Shown here one piece after another: positions 18,577 to 27,241 of a stretch of DNA of 49,015 nt; the first letter of the stretch is position 1, and each line of letters starts with the position of its first letter. Under the pieces are notes generated by a model, which was not told the origin of the DNA, did no database searches, and was given only the letters and a program-made list of their open reading frames with translations. The stretch is from an uncultured Bacteroidia bacterium (GTDB lineage Bacteria > Bacteroidota > Bacteroidia > Bacteroidales > F082), in contig CAJVWU010000021.1 in NCBI GenBank assembly GCA_913009755.1, positions 1 through 49,015 on the forward strand. The letters run 5' to 3'. Both the position numbers and the translations under genes were made by a program.

Positions 18577-19812
18577 TTATTCGTCCCTGAGGGCTTCAAT
18601 GGGTTTTATGGCTGCTGCTTTTCGTGCCGGAATAAATCCTGCCAGTGTGCCGGCAAAAATGAGCAGGCCCATGGCTGTTAATGCTACGTAAATGTTGGCT
18701 TCAGGGTTCATAAAAAAATCACTGGGAGGAATATTGGCTTTTATTAATTCCAACAATCCGACACCCAATACCAGTCCGATGTATCCGGCCAAACTAGTAA
18801 TCACCACCGACTCAAGCATGATCAACCCCACGATGGAAAGCGGTGTTGCCCCCATTGCCTTGCGGATACCAATTTCCTTGGTACGCTCTTTCACCACGAT
18901 CATCATAATGTTACTAACCCCGACAATACCGGCAATGATGGTTCCGATGCCCACAATCCAGATAAAGACACGGATTCCGGTAAAAAGATTCTGAACCTTC
19001 ATGTATTCTTCCAGGTTGTTATTAACCCTTACAGCACGCTGGTCTTTGGGGTCGAAATGATGATATTGTGCCATTTCCGTCCTGACCTGCTCAGCTATTT
19101 TTTTACTTTCTTCCACAGAAGCATTACCCACCGTAAACATCAATTGGTTAATATTGTTGCTTCCATTAAAGACCCGTTGTGCCGTAGTGATGGGCAAATA
19201 AATGATCCGCATTTCGCCTTCCCCGCCTTTGTCATTAAAAACACCGACTACTTTAAAAGGAATATTGCCAATTTTAATATACTGTCCAATGGGTTCTTCT
19301 CCGTTTTTAAACAGATCGTCTTTAACGATATTACCTATTACAGCTACTTTATCATAATTTTGAATATCCAGGTCGTTGATATATCTTCCCTTTGTAATGA
19401 TTGTGTTTTCAATAAACCGGTGTCCGGGATTGACAGCCCTGATGCTATATGTGCCGAAATTATTTTTATAACTGGTGGTGTTGGCACTGCTAACATAAAG
19501 TCTCCCGGAAATATGGTCTGCCTGTTTTATTGTACGTTTTGTGCGTTCGTAATCTTCATTTTTTAACTGAATGCGACGGCCTGCATTGTAACCCTTGTAT
19601 GGCATTGAAGTTTGGTTGCTATATACCCAGAGGCTGTTGACAGCATCATCGGCAAACTGGTTTTCAACACCATTTTGAAGCCCGGTTCCCGAACCCAGTA
19701 AAATAATAAGCATAAAAATACCCCATGCCACACTAAAACCCGTGAGGATGGTACGCAGCTTGTTTTTGCTGATTGTGCTTAATATTTCTTGCCATTTATC
19801 AATGTCAAACAT
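18577..19812 (-). CDS. MacB-like ABC transporter permease (first copy)
   Basis: A 411-residue MacB/FtsX-type permease: an N-terminal helix within LRTILTGFSVAWGIFMLIIL, a periplasmic MacB_PCD-type domain, and three C-terminal helices with RTKEIGIRKAMGATP before them and PARKAAAIKPIEALRDE at the end. Its ATG overlaps the TGA of the ATPase gene by one base (TGATG), which points to translational coupling, and the second permease begins 12 bases after its stop. It is homologous over its length to that neighbour. The pair presumably forms the membrane part of a tripartite exporter with the adaptor at 16187-17266. Confidence 0.92.
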   Translation of the reverse strand: MFDIDKWQEILSTISKNKLRTILTGFSVAWGIFMLIILLGSGTGLQNGVENQFADDAVNSLWVYSNQTSMPYKGYNAGRRIQLKNEDYERTKRTIKQADHISGRLYVSSANTTSYKNNFGTYSIRAVNPGHRFIENTIITKGRYINDLDIQNYDKVAVIGNIVKDDLFKNGEEPIGQYIKIGNIPFKVVGVFNDKGGEGEMRIIYLPITTAQRVFNGSNNINQLMFTVGNASVEESKKIAEQVRTEMAQYHHFDPKDQRAVRVNNNLEEYMKVQNLFTGIRVFIWIVGIGTIIAGIVGVSNIMMIVVKERTKEIGIRKAMGATPLSIVGLIMLESVVITSLAGYIGLVLGVGLLELIKANIPPSDFFMNPEANIYVALTAMGLLIFAGTLAGFIPARKAAAIKPIEALRDE

Positions 19813-20549
19813 CAGGATATTGTTTTGGTTTCTTTTTCAAGTAACTGATCAAAAACCACTTGCTTATCATCATGCCCGTTGGCATCATTTTCAATGATCC
19901 CGTCTTTTAAAAGAATGATACGGTCGGTTTGGTCGGCAATGTCATGCTCATGTGTAACAATGATCATGGTAGTTCCTGTTTTGTTGATCTCTTTCAGCAG
20001 ATCCATAATTTCCTGGGAAGTGGATGAATCGAGTGCGCCGGTAGGTTCATCGGCCAGTATCACTTTGGGTTTGGTAATCAGTGATCTGGCAATGGCAAGC
20101 CGTTGTTTTTCGCCACCTGACAGTTCTCCGGGCAAATGGTGTGCCCATTCTTTCAATCCCATTTTTTCAAGATATTCCAATGCGATTTTATTTCTTTTAC
20201 GCCGGCTGATTTTCTGATAATAAAGGGGAAGTGCCACATTTTCCATGGCATTTTTAAATGGGATCAGGTTGAATGACTGAAAGACAAAACCCAGCATTCG
20301 GTTACGATAGTAAGCTGCTTTCCGCTCTTTGAGGCCGGCCATGAGTTTCCCGTCAAGATAATACTCCCCTTTATCATAAACATCCAGAATTCCCAAAATA
20401 TTCAATAAAGTAGATTTTCCTGAACCGGAAGATCCCATAATGGACACCAGCTCCCCTTTTTTTACTTCCAGGTTAATACCTTTTAAAACGTGCAGGCCAC
20501 CTGTTTTGCCCATCCGGTAAGTCTTGTGTATGTTTTTTAGTAAAATCAT
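19812..20549 (-). CDS. ABC transporter ATP-binding protein (LolD/MacB type)
   Basis: An ATPase of 245 residues from the chosen start. The frame is open to 20615, but the first 22 residues there do not resemble the family, and the ATG at 20549 begins MILLKNIHKTY, the normal start of such proteins. Walker A is GSSGSGKST, the signature is LSGGEKQRLAIARSL, Walker B is VILADEPTGALD, and the H-loop is IVTHEHD. It heads the operon of ATPase, two permeases and adaptor, and its stop overlaps the first permease start by one base. It energises export of an unknown substrate. Confidence 0.93.
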   Translation of the reverse strand: MILLKNIHKTYRMGKTGGLHVLKGINLEVKKGELVSIMGSSGSGKSTLLNILGILDVYDKGEYYLDGKLMAGLKERKAAYYRNRMLGFVFQSFNLIPFKNAMENVALPLYYQKISRRKRNKIALEYLEKMGLKEWAHHLPGELSGGEKQRLAIARSLITKPKVILADEPTGALDSSTSQEIMDLLKEINKTGTTMIIVTHEHDIADQTDRIILLKDGIIENDANGHDDKQVVFDQLLEKETKTIS

Positions 20550-20872
20550 TAACGGATTGTTCTTTGGATTTATTGAAAACGAATCTAAGATATCAGTAAT
20601 TGTGCCATAATTCAAAACAAGTTGTAATAGAATTATTTACAGACAACCTGTCATAAAAAAAGTGTTCGCCTGTTCAACAAAGGGTGTGCGATATCGTGCA
20701 ATATGGGAAGGGTACAGGGATATAGAGGGATAGAAGTTCCGGATAAGTTTCTTCAGATTTTTTCGTCATTTGTATTAATGAATACAGATTAATTACTCTG
20801 CTTTTTCTGAGAAGAACCGGTAACGGGCAGCAAATAACAAGCAAGGCAATAAATCATTCGCTGAATTGTTAT

Positions 20873-20880
20873 TACATTTG
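20873..20880 (+). promoter_or_regulatory. Putative -7 element of the histidine kinase gene
   Basis: TACATTTG fits TAnnTTTG and ends 19 bases before the TTG start at 20900, giving a leader of roughly 13 bases. No clear -33 element is seen. Confidence 0.4.
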
Positions 20881-20899
20881 ACCGCTAAAGTTTACTGTC

Positions 20900-22411
20900 T
20901 TGGACATTTACACACAGAAAAAGAGATCAAAAATCCTGCTTTTCATACTTGCCCTGGTCATCATCGGGGTATCCATTTACTATACAAACTATTTGGTCAG
21001 GCAATTTGCAAAACAGGAACGCAGCAATGTACGGTTATGGGCTGCTGCAGTTCAGCGAAAAGCCAAGCTCGTAAAATATACCGAGTCATTTTTTAAACAA
21101 CTGCAACAGGAAGAACACAAGCGGGTTGAATTGCTTGCCGAGGTTTACAAACAAATATTGAGTAACAACTCCAGCCAGGATCTTACTTTTTATCTCGATA
21201 TTATTCACAATAACAACACAATTCCTGTTGTGCTGACTGACGAAAACGGGAAAATACTTAATGCCAGAAACCTGGATTTTCCGTTCGACACCTTAACCTA
21301 TATGAATGGTGAGCTGCTTAATAAATTTTCTGTTTACGATCCCATTGAAGTACCGTATGCGCCAAACCGGAAAAATTACCTTTTTTATCAGGACTCAAAA
21401 TTCTTTAAAGAATTGAAAGAAGTGTTGAATGATTATATCTCCGCTTTTATTTCGGAAGTGGCACTAAATTCGTCAAGTGTACCTGTAATCATTACAGACA
21501 GCACCCGGCAACATGTGATACAGTTTGGAAACCTGAATGATGTTAGGATGAGTAACCCTGATTATGTAAAAATGAAATTGACAGAGATGGAGAGCGAAAA
21601 TCAGCCCATCAAAGTTTCTTTCGGTGATCAGGGAACAGCTTATATATTTTACCAGGATTCTGATTTGCTTACTATCATACGGTTTTTCCCCATTGCCCAA
21701 ATTCTTATCATAGCTGTATTTTTGACAATCGCTTATTTTTTGTTCAGTTATGCGCGCAAGGCGGAACAAAACCGCGTTTGGGCCGGAATGGCAAAAGAAA
21801 CCGCCCATCAGATCGGCACCCCGCTTTCATCAATTATGGCGTGGATGGAACTGCTTAAAATGGGCCAGGGCGATTCACATCAGGTTGCCGATGAAATTCA
21901 AAAAGATATCAATCGTCTGGAAATGATTACCGAACGCTTTTCAAAGATTGGATCCACACCAAAACTGGTTCAAAACGACCTTGTTAAAATCATCAATGAG
22001 ACACTGGAATACCTAAAACCCAGGACGCCTAAAAAGGTAAAATACAATAGCGAAATCCTGTCATCAAAAGAAGTGTTTATCCCGGTCAATGCGGCCCTGT
22101 TCAGTTGGGTAATCGAAAACTTATGCAAAAATGCCATTGATGCCATGGGAGGTGAGGGCGTAATCACAATTCAGATGAAAGAAGATCAAAAGCACGTAAT
22201 TATTGATGTAAGCGATACCGGGAAAGGAATTTCATTTTCCGAACAAAAAACAATATTTAACCCCGGCTTTACGAGCAAAGCAAGAGGCTGGGGGCTTGGC
22301 CTTTCGCTGGCAAAACGGATAATACGTGATTATCATAAAGGGAAAATTTTTGTTAAAGCCTCTGCCCCCGGAAAAGGCACTACATTCAGAGTCATTTTAA
22401 AAAAGAACTGA
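20900..22411 (+). CDS. Membrane-bound sensor histidine kinase, TTG start
   Basis: A kinase of 503 residues. Membrane helices at about 11-33 and 262-285 flank a large extracytoplasmic sensor domain. The phospho-acceptor is H303 in KETAHQIGTPLSS, a variant of the usual HELRTPL box. The ATPase domain has the N box ENLCKNAIDAM, G1 DTGKGI and G2 GWGLGLSL. The start must be TTG: the frame has a TGA 21 bases upstream, no ATG or GTG lies between, and the first membrane helix follows directly. No response regulator gene is adjacent, so it is an orphan kinase. The signal and output are unknown. Confidence 0.9.
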   Translation: MDIYTQKKRSKILLFILALVIIGVSIYYTNYLVRQFAKQERSNVRLWAAAVQRKAKLVKYTESFFKQLQQEEHKRVELLAEVYKQILSNNSSQDLTFYLDIIHNNNTIPVVLTDENGKILNARNLDFPFDTLTYMNGELLNKFSVYDPIEVPYAPNRKNYLFYQDSKFFKELKEVLNDYISAFISEVALNSSSVPVIITDSTRQHVIQFGNLNDVRMSNPDYVKMKLTEMESENQPIKVSFGDQGTAYIFYQDSDLLTIIRFFPIAQILIIAVFLTIAYFLFSYARKAEQNRVWAGMAKETAHQIGTPLSSIMAWMELLKMGQGDSHQVADEIQKDINRLEMITERFSKIGSTPKLVQNDLVKIINETLEYLKPRTPKKVKYNSEILSSKEVFIPVNAALFSWVIENLCKNAIDAMGGEGVITIQMKEDQKHVIIDVSDTGKGISFSEQKTIFNPGFTSKARGWGLGLSLAKRIIRDYHKGKIFVKASAPGKGTTFRVILKKN

Positions 22412-22476
22412 GGAAAATTTGCATCTTTGCAAAAGGTTGTAATTTATCCTGTCACGTTAAAAATATTATTTATCCG

Positions 22477-23124
22477 ATGAAGTTCAAACTTTTTAGAAAA
22501 CTGAGAAGAAAAACTAATTTCGGCAAAGGCCGCGGCCTGAGATACTACTCCCAGGAAAATGTAATTAAAGACAAAGCAGACCTTGTGATTACATTAAACC
22601 CCCTGCCTAAAACAGAAATCACAAAAGCAAACAAAACTTTTTCGTTTAACGGGGTGCCACTTAATGAAATAAACCGGAAAACCTTAAAAGACCGTTCCAA
22701 TACCCCTTCTTATGTACTTTGGAACAATGAATATATCCCAAAACATAAAATTTATTTTTATCGCGAACATATCGGTCTTTATAAATTTATGATGCAATAT
22801 CATTTTATTGATAACCGGTTTTTCTTTGCCTGTAACCGGATATCTTCACATAACAGGTTAACAGAAAACGATAAAAATGAAATTGTGGGACAGCTTTTTA
22901 AAAAATATATAGGGGACGAAAATGCAATACCCAAAGACAATTTTGAAATTAAATTGGTGGATGAAGAGAATAACATCATTTTCACAAATGACAGTGTATA
23001 TTATTACATTAATTATTTGCCGAATAATGAAACAATCCGTAAGCTGATCGAAAAATTAGGAATTCATACCGACAACCGGGAAAACCTGATCATGCTCCGC
23101 GAAGATATCAATGAGATAATTTAA
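22477..23124 (+). CDS. Hypothetical protein, 215 residues
   Basis: I do not recognise this protein. It is predicted to be soluble, with no signal peptide or membrane helix, and begins with a strongly basic segment (KFKLFRKLRRKTNFGKGRG). Aromatic residues are frequent in the middle (KIYFYREHIGLYKFMMQYHF). The gene lies between the histidine kinase (65 bases) and hemW (32 bases), all on the same strand, so it may be cotranscribed with hemW. The basic N-terminus could contact nucleic acid or a membrane surface, but that is only a guess. Confidence 0.65.
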   Translation: MKFKLFRKLRRKTNFGKGRGLRYYSQENVIKDKADLVITLNPLPKTEITKANKTFSFNGVPLNEINRKTLKDRSNTPSYVLWNNEYIPKHKIYFYREHIGLYKFMMQYHFIDNRFFFACNRISSHNRLTENDKNEIVGQLFKKYIGDENAIPKDNFEIKLVDEENNIIFTNDSVYYYINYLPNNETIRKLIEKLGIHTDNRENLIMLREDINEII

Positions 23125-23156
23125 TCTTTTTAAGCACCCTTTTTATATTTATTTTT

Positions 23157-24293
23157 ATGGCAGGTGTTTATGTCCATATTCCTTTTTGTAAACAAAAATG
23201 CCATTATTGTAATTTTTATTCGGTGGTCTCGGTAAAATATAGGGAACCTTTTTTGAAAGCACTGTTATTTGAGATCGGACAACGTAAAAGCTATTTGAAC
23301 CGTGAAAAAATCAACACCATTTACTTTGGCGGAGGAACACCTTCGCTTCTTGGTTTTGAAGAACTTATTTCAATTATTGAGAAAATTAAAAATTCTTTCC
23401 ATGTTGACACAGCGGTGGAAATTACACTTGAAGCCAATCCTGATGATCTAAATGCAAACAAATTAAAACGATTAAAAAATGAAACTTCTGTAAACAGGTT
23501 AAGTATTGGGATTCAAAGCTTTTTTGATGATGACCTTCATTATTTGAACCGGGTTCATGATGCACATCAGGCTTATCATTCAATTGAATTGGCGAAAAAA
23601 CAAGGATTTAACAACCTGACGATTGACCTTATTTACGGTATCCCGGGGCTGATCCGTAAAAAGTGGATAAAAAATCTTGAAATATTCTTTTCGTTCAACC
23701 TTCCGCATCTTTCCTCTTATTCGCTGACGGTGGAGCCTAAAACTGCGCTTTTAACCTTTATCAGACAGGGCAAAATGGAAAATATTGACGAAAACAAGAG
23801 TATTGAACATTTTAAAATATTAATGGAAAAAACTACCGAAAACGGATATATCCATTACGAAATTTCAAACTTTGCCAAAAAAGGCTATTATTCAAAACAC
23901 AACAGTCTTTACTGGTTAGGTGGACATTACATCGGTTTCGGCCCATCGGCTCATTCATATAACGGTGTTTCGCGCCAATGGAATGTGCCAAACATGAAGC
24001 AATACATTGAAGCCGAAAAAACAAAAAAAATTATTTTTGATAAGGAGGTGCTTTCCAAAAATCAGCAGTACAATGAATACGTGATGACTTCCCTGCGAAC
24101 CATCTGGGGCTGTGATCCTGAACATATTCAGAATGTATTCGGCAAATTTTATGAGGAGTATTTCAGTAAAATCATATTCCCTTTTATTGAAGATGAAAAA
24201 GTATATCGGCAGGGAAATCATTATTTTTTAACTAACAAAGGGAAACTTTTTGCCGACGGAATAGCATCGGAACTTTTTATGGATGACGAGTGA
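23157..24293 (+). CDS. hemW: Heme chaperone HemW (radical SAM family)
   Basis: A protein of 378 residues with the radical-SAM cluster motif C11-x3-C15-x2-C18 (CKQKCHYCNF) close to the N-terminus, the glycine block YFGGGTPSLL, and the NPDDL block. The HNSLYW sequence matches the HNxxYW motif that separates HemW from true coproporphyrinogen III dehydrogenase HemN. HemW binds heme and inserts it into respiratory enzymes; older annotation calls it oxygen-independent coproporphyrinogen oxidase. No other heme gene lies nearby. It converges with the small membrane protein gene at 24304. Confidence 0.93.
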   Translation: MAGVYVHIPFCKQKCHYCNFYSVVSVKYREPFLKALLFEIGQRKSYLNREKINTIYFGGGTPSLLGFEELISIIEKIKNSFHVDTAVEITLEANPDDLNANKLKRLKNETSVNRLSIGIQSFFDDDLHYLNRVHDAHQAYHSIELAKKQGFNNLTIDLIYGIPGLIRKKWIKNLEIFFSFNLPHLSSYSLTVEPKTALLTFIRQGKMENIDENKSIEHFKILMEKTTENGYIHYEISNFAKKGYYSKHNSLYWLGGHYIGFGPSAHSYNGVSRQWNVPNMKQYIEAEKTKKIIFDKEVLSKNQQYNEYVMTSLRTIWGCDPEHIQNVFGKFYEEYFSKIIFPFIEDEKVYRQGNHYFLTNKGKLFADGIASELFMDDE

Positions 24294-24303
24294 ACGGATT
24301 TGA

Positions 24304-24486
24304 TCATGTAAGTTGTTTATCCTTGCTGAACCTGATAACTAAATATCCTATTACCGGGCTAAAAATCATACAAATAAAAAACGACCATTCCGCACCTATC
24401 TTTTTCTTTCTTCCCACTGTTTCCGATACCACGAGCGAGAACGAATACCATAAAATAAAAAGTGCTATGACAATGTATTCATCCAT
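24304..24486 (-). CDS. Small two-helix membrane protein
   Basis: A 60-residue protein with two hydrophobic segments (about 4-20 and 36-53) separated by a basic loop containing GRKKKIGAEW. The ATG lies four bases after the stop of the PepSY-type gene, which argues for a real, coupled gene at the end of the operon. No function can be assigned. It ends 10 bases from the hemW stop on the other strand. Confidence 0.6.
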   Translation of the reverse strand: MDEYIVIALFILWYSFSLVVSETVGRKKKIGAEWSFFICMIFSPVIGYLVIRFSKDKQLT

Positions 24487-24490
24487 CGGA

Positions 24491-25045
24491 TCAATAAAAA
24501 TAAATGAGTAAATAAATTATGGGAATGATAAATCCGAGCAAGGTAAGCCAGGCTCCTCTTTTTAAGATACCCTGGCTGCCTCTGGGGATCAATATTCCAG
24601 TGATGCCCAGTAAAATCAATGCTCCGGCAAAAATATCGGAGTACCACGTCCAATATTTTACAGGATTATAGTGCAGATAATTCACCTCCCGCAACAGGGG
24701 TCTTCTTTCTGTTTTTTCAAGTAATCCTTTACCCGTTTTCAAATTGATAAGTACCGTCCCGTCCTCGATGAAAATTTTGATCATATTCGGTTGTGGAAAA
24801 TAGTAATTTTTGAAATTACCGGTCTCTCCGTATTTTTCAAGAATAGCTTTTACAGCCTTTTTATCCGGTTGAACATTCATCGGGGTAATCTGAATATCTT
24901 TTTGGATAATCCGGTAATTCGGGTTCCAGTCATCCACATGATTAATGGCTATTCCGGATAAAGAATAGATAATGGTCATGCCTAAAAAAAAGTAACCGAA
25001 ATCACGATGAACGGTTCTGTTCCATTTTCTCCAATTAAGCAACAT
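24491..25045 (-). CDS. PepSY-associated membrane protein
   Basis: A 184-residue membrane protein. It begins with WRKWNRTVHRDFGYFFLGM, the conserved helix of PepSY-TM proteins, with a histidine pair region and a helix through YSLSGIAINH. A central PepSY-like domain follows (about 55-100, KKAVKAILEKYGETG), then NYLHYNPVKYWTWYSDIFAG and two more helices. PepSY-TM proteins in Bacteroidetes are often linked with iron or redox functions, but the activity is unproven. It follows the OB-fold lipoprotein gene by eight bases and is part of the nadA operon. Confidence 0.8.
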   Translation of the reverse strand: MLLNWRKWNRTVHRDFGYFFLGMTIIYSLSGIAINHVDDWNPNYRIIQKDIQITPMNVQPDKKAVKAILEKYGETGNFKNYYFPQPNMIKIFIEDGTVLINLKTGKGLLEKTERRPLLREVNYLHYNPVKYWTWYSDIFAGALILLGITGILIPRGSQGILKRGAWLTLLGFIIPIIYLLIYFY

Positions 25046-25053
25046 AGGAACTA

Positions 25054-25659
25054 TTAATTTTCCATCGGTGAACCGTCATCAATGACAACATCATATTTCT
25101 GGCAAACCAATGAGTAAAAAGAAAGATGGTCTTTACCCGATTCGTTTAACTTTTTCCGAAGATTATTAATTTGTTCCAGTTCTGCGGATTTGTCTTCTTC
25201 CATTCCCTGATTGCCCTGATTGTTGCCTTCATGAAGTTTTTCTTTCTTTTCTTTTTTTTCACCCTCTTTTACTTCTTCTTCCCATTCGCGCAAATAATTT
25301 TCATCTATTCTTTGTTCCTCAACAATGCCTATAACCATGACGTTTTCGCCTTCCAGCTCAGAATTGAAAGCCGCCATATTTTCATTGGGCACAATCTTTA
25401 ACCGGGCATCCGTATCCTTGCTTACTATTATCATTTTTTGCCCGCCATGTTTACAAACATGATCAACAGTACCTGTTATTTTTACTTTTTTGCCAACCAA
25501 ATTTTCAGCGTTGCGTTTGAAATCTTTCAGGCTTACGACAACTAACTCATCATTCGTTATTTTTTCATTGCCCGAATCAGTAGCCGTCTTTTTATTCTGG
25601 TTGTTACAGGCTGTCATAGCAAAGATAAGCATGACGAAAATCAATAAATATTTTTTCAT
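25054..25659 (-). CDS. OB-fold lipoprotein
   Basis: A 201-residue lipoprotein (lipobox AMTAC, cysteine 18). Residues about 40-110 form an OB-fold of the tRNA_anti-like type: LVGKKVKITGTVDHVCKHGG, then an IIV strand and ENVMVIGIVEEQR. The C-terminal half is strongly charged, with a run of Glu and Lys near EEVKEGEKKEKKEK. The CKHGG motif invites metal or heme binding, but this is speculation. It lies in the operon between the MORN protein (36 bases) and the PepSY protein (8 bases), so the proteins probably act together at the envelope. Confidence 0.8.
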   Translation of the reverse strand: MKKYLLIFVMLIFAMTACNNQNKKTATDSGNEKITNDELVVVSLKDFKRNAENLVGKKVKITGTVDHVCKHGGQKMIIVSKDTDARLKIVPNENMAAFNSELEGENVMVIGIVEEQRIDENYLREWEEEVKEGEKKEKKEKLHEGNNQGNQGMEEDKSAELEQINNLRKKLNESGKDHLSFYSLVCQKYDVVIDDGSPMEN

Positions 25660-25695
25660 TTTTTTATTGGTTTTATTGAAAGGCGAAAATATGAA

Positions 25696-27228
25696 TTATT
25701 TATCTAAATCAGTTTCTATTCCATCGTATTTAATTTCTTTTCCGTTTTTATAATAAATAGAGATGATGATCATACCGTTTTTATCATATTTTTTCCATTC
25801 CCCCATTTTTCGTCCCATAACGTAATTCCCTTCCTGTTTTGTCTTTCCGTTTTCCCAATACCACGTATGTTTACCATTGGGGAGGCCATCCACGAATTTT
25901 CCCTGAAAACTGATTTGTCCGTCATCGTAATACGATTTCCACAAACCATTTCTTAAACCTTCCACATAATTTCCTTCTTCTTTTGAATCCCCTTCAATGA
26001 AAAACCAATGATCTTCCCTTTTGCCTTCAATATATTCACCCTGGGCCCTTACTTTACCATCTATGCTGTATTCGGTCATCAAACCGTCTGAAAGGCCTTT
26101 GTAAAAGTTTTCATCACGCAGTAATTTTCCATTTGAATAAAACCAACGCCAGGTGCTGTCGGGCACGCCGTTTTTATATTTTCCCACTTGTTCAAGTCGC
26201 CCGGACGGATAATAAAACTTCCATAAGCCGTTGTGTTCATCTTTATTGTACGCGCCGGTAGCTTTCAATTTTCCATCAGGGTAATATTCTTTCCATAAAC
26301 CTTCTTTTTCACCGGCATCGGTAAATATACCTTCGGCAATTATTTTGCCATGCCTGAAGATATATGCCTTTTCCACTTTGCCATTTTCACTGTATTCACG
26401 GCGTACGCCTTCGGGTATCCCGTTTTTATCGTAAGTGCCTATCACCTTGGGTGTCCCGTTTGGATAATAATCGGTCCTGACGTCAAGTTTTGTTAATTCT
26501 TCTGCTTGAACTTCTTTTTCACCATCAACAAATTTGGAAACGGAAACCAAATTGCCATCCTGGTCATATTCTTTAAAATATCCGTTTTTTAAGCCATGAT
26601 TAAAGGTCCCTTCCATCCTTAACTTTTCATCATCGTAAAACCATTTCCATTTCCCGGTGGGCAGACCATCGGCATCGTAGCGGTTGATTCGTTCCCGGTT
26701 GGCTATATACCCTTTTTTGTAGGTGATCAGTTGAATTACTCTTCCGTCCTTATCATATTCGCGTGCAACACCTTGTTCCAGTCCATTAACAAAAGGTATC
26801 TTCATTTTAACCTTTCCATTGGGATACAAAACATAAGTCGGTCCTTGTTTTACATCGTTAACAAAAGTTTCTTTGGTTACCTCGTCTCCCTGGTAGGTTG
26901 TCCTGAAACCGTTTTTCTTTCCTTCTTTGTAGTTTATTTCCAATACCAGTTTACCATCTTCATCATAAAACCGCCATAAACTGTCAAGTAAAAAGTTCTT
27001 TCTGTTGCCTTCCGATTTTAAATGTCCGTTTTCATAAAAATTTTTCCAGTAACCATCCGGTTTTCCATTACGCATAGTTCCTTCACTGGCTAATGCCCCG
27101 CCGTCGTAATAAAATTTATTGTATCCGTTTGGATTAATCTTTTTTGTACCCTGAGCAACCATTTGAACAGAAAACAAAAAGCAAGTCAGTAAAATGAGAG
27201 GCATAAATATTTTATTCAACTTCATCAT
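25696..27228 (-). CDS. Secreted MORN-repeat protein
   Basis: A protein of 510 residues with a signal peptide (about 1-25) followed almost entirely by MORN-type repeats of roughly 22 residues, on the pattern YYxDGKLKxEGxYxxGxxxGxWKxYY. Examples are FYENGHLKSEG, YYPDGKLKATG, YYPSGRLEQVG and WYWENGKTKQEG. Bacterial proteins of this kind are often labelled YwqK-family antitoxin, a name that does not fit a lone exported protein. The repeats form an elongated beta-sheet ladder that probably mediates binding. It starts 13 bases after nadA on the same strand. Confidence 0.88.
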   Translation of the reverse strand: MMKLNKIFMPLILLTCFLFSVQMVAQGTKKINPNGYNKFYYDGGALASEGTMRNGKPDGYWKNFYENGHLKSEGNRKNFLLDSLWRFYDEDGKLVLEINYKEGKKNGFRTTYQGDEVTKETFVNDVKQGPTYVLYPNGKVKMKIPFVNGLEQGVAREYDKDGRVIQLITYKKGYIANRERINRYDADGLPTGKWKWFYDDEKLRMEGTFNHGLKNGYFKEYDQDGNLVSVSKFVDGEKEVQAEELTKLDVRTDYYPNGTPKVIGTYDKNGIPEGVRREYSENGKVEKAYIFRHGKIIAEGIFTDAGEKEGLWKEYYPDGKLKATGAYNKDEHNGLWKFYYPSGRLEQVGKYKNGVPDSTWRWFYSNGKLLRDENFYKGLSDGLMTEYSIDGKVRAQGEYIEGKREDHWFFIEGDSKEEGNYVEGLRNGLWKSYYDDGQISFQGKFVDGLPNGKHTWYWENGKTKQEGNYVMGRKMGEWKKYDKNGMIIISIYYKNGKEIKYDGIETDLDK

Positions 27229-27241
27229 GTATATGCAGTGT

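Noticed and set aside
20550-20615. N-terminal extension of the ABC ATPase frame (22 extra residues)
   Set aside because: The extension does not resemble ATPase family N-termini, while the ATG at 20549 begins the usual MILLKNIHKTY start.
23157-24293. Oxygen-independent coproporphyrinogen III oxidase (HemN)
   Set aside because: The HNxxYW motif and 378-residue length mark HemW; HemN is longer.
25696-27228. Toxin-antitoxin antitoxin (YwqK) label for the MORN protein
   Set aside because: The protein is exported by signal peptide and has no toxin gene beside it; MORN repeats alone explain the similarity.
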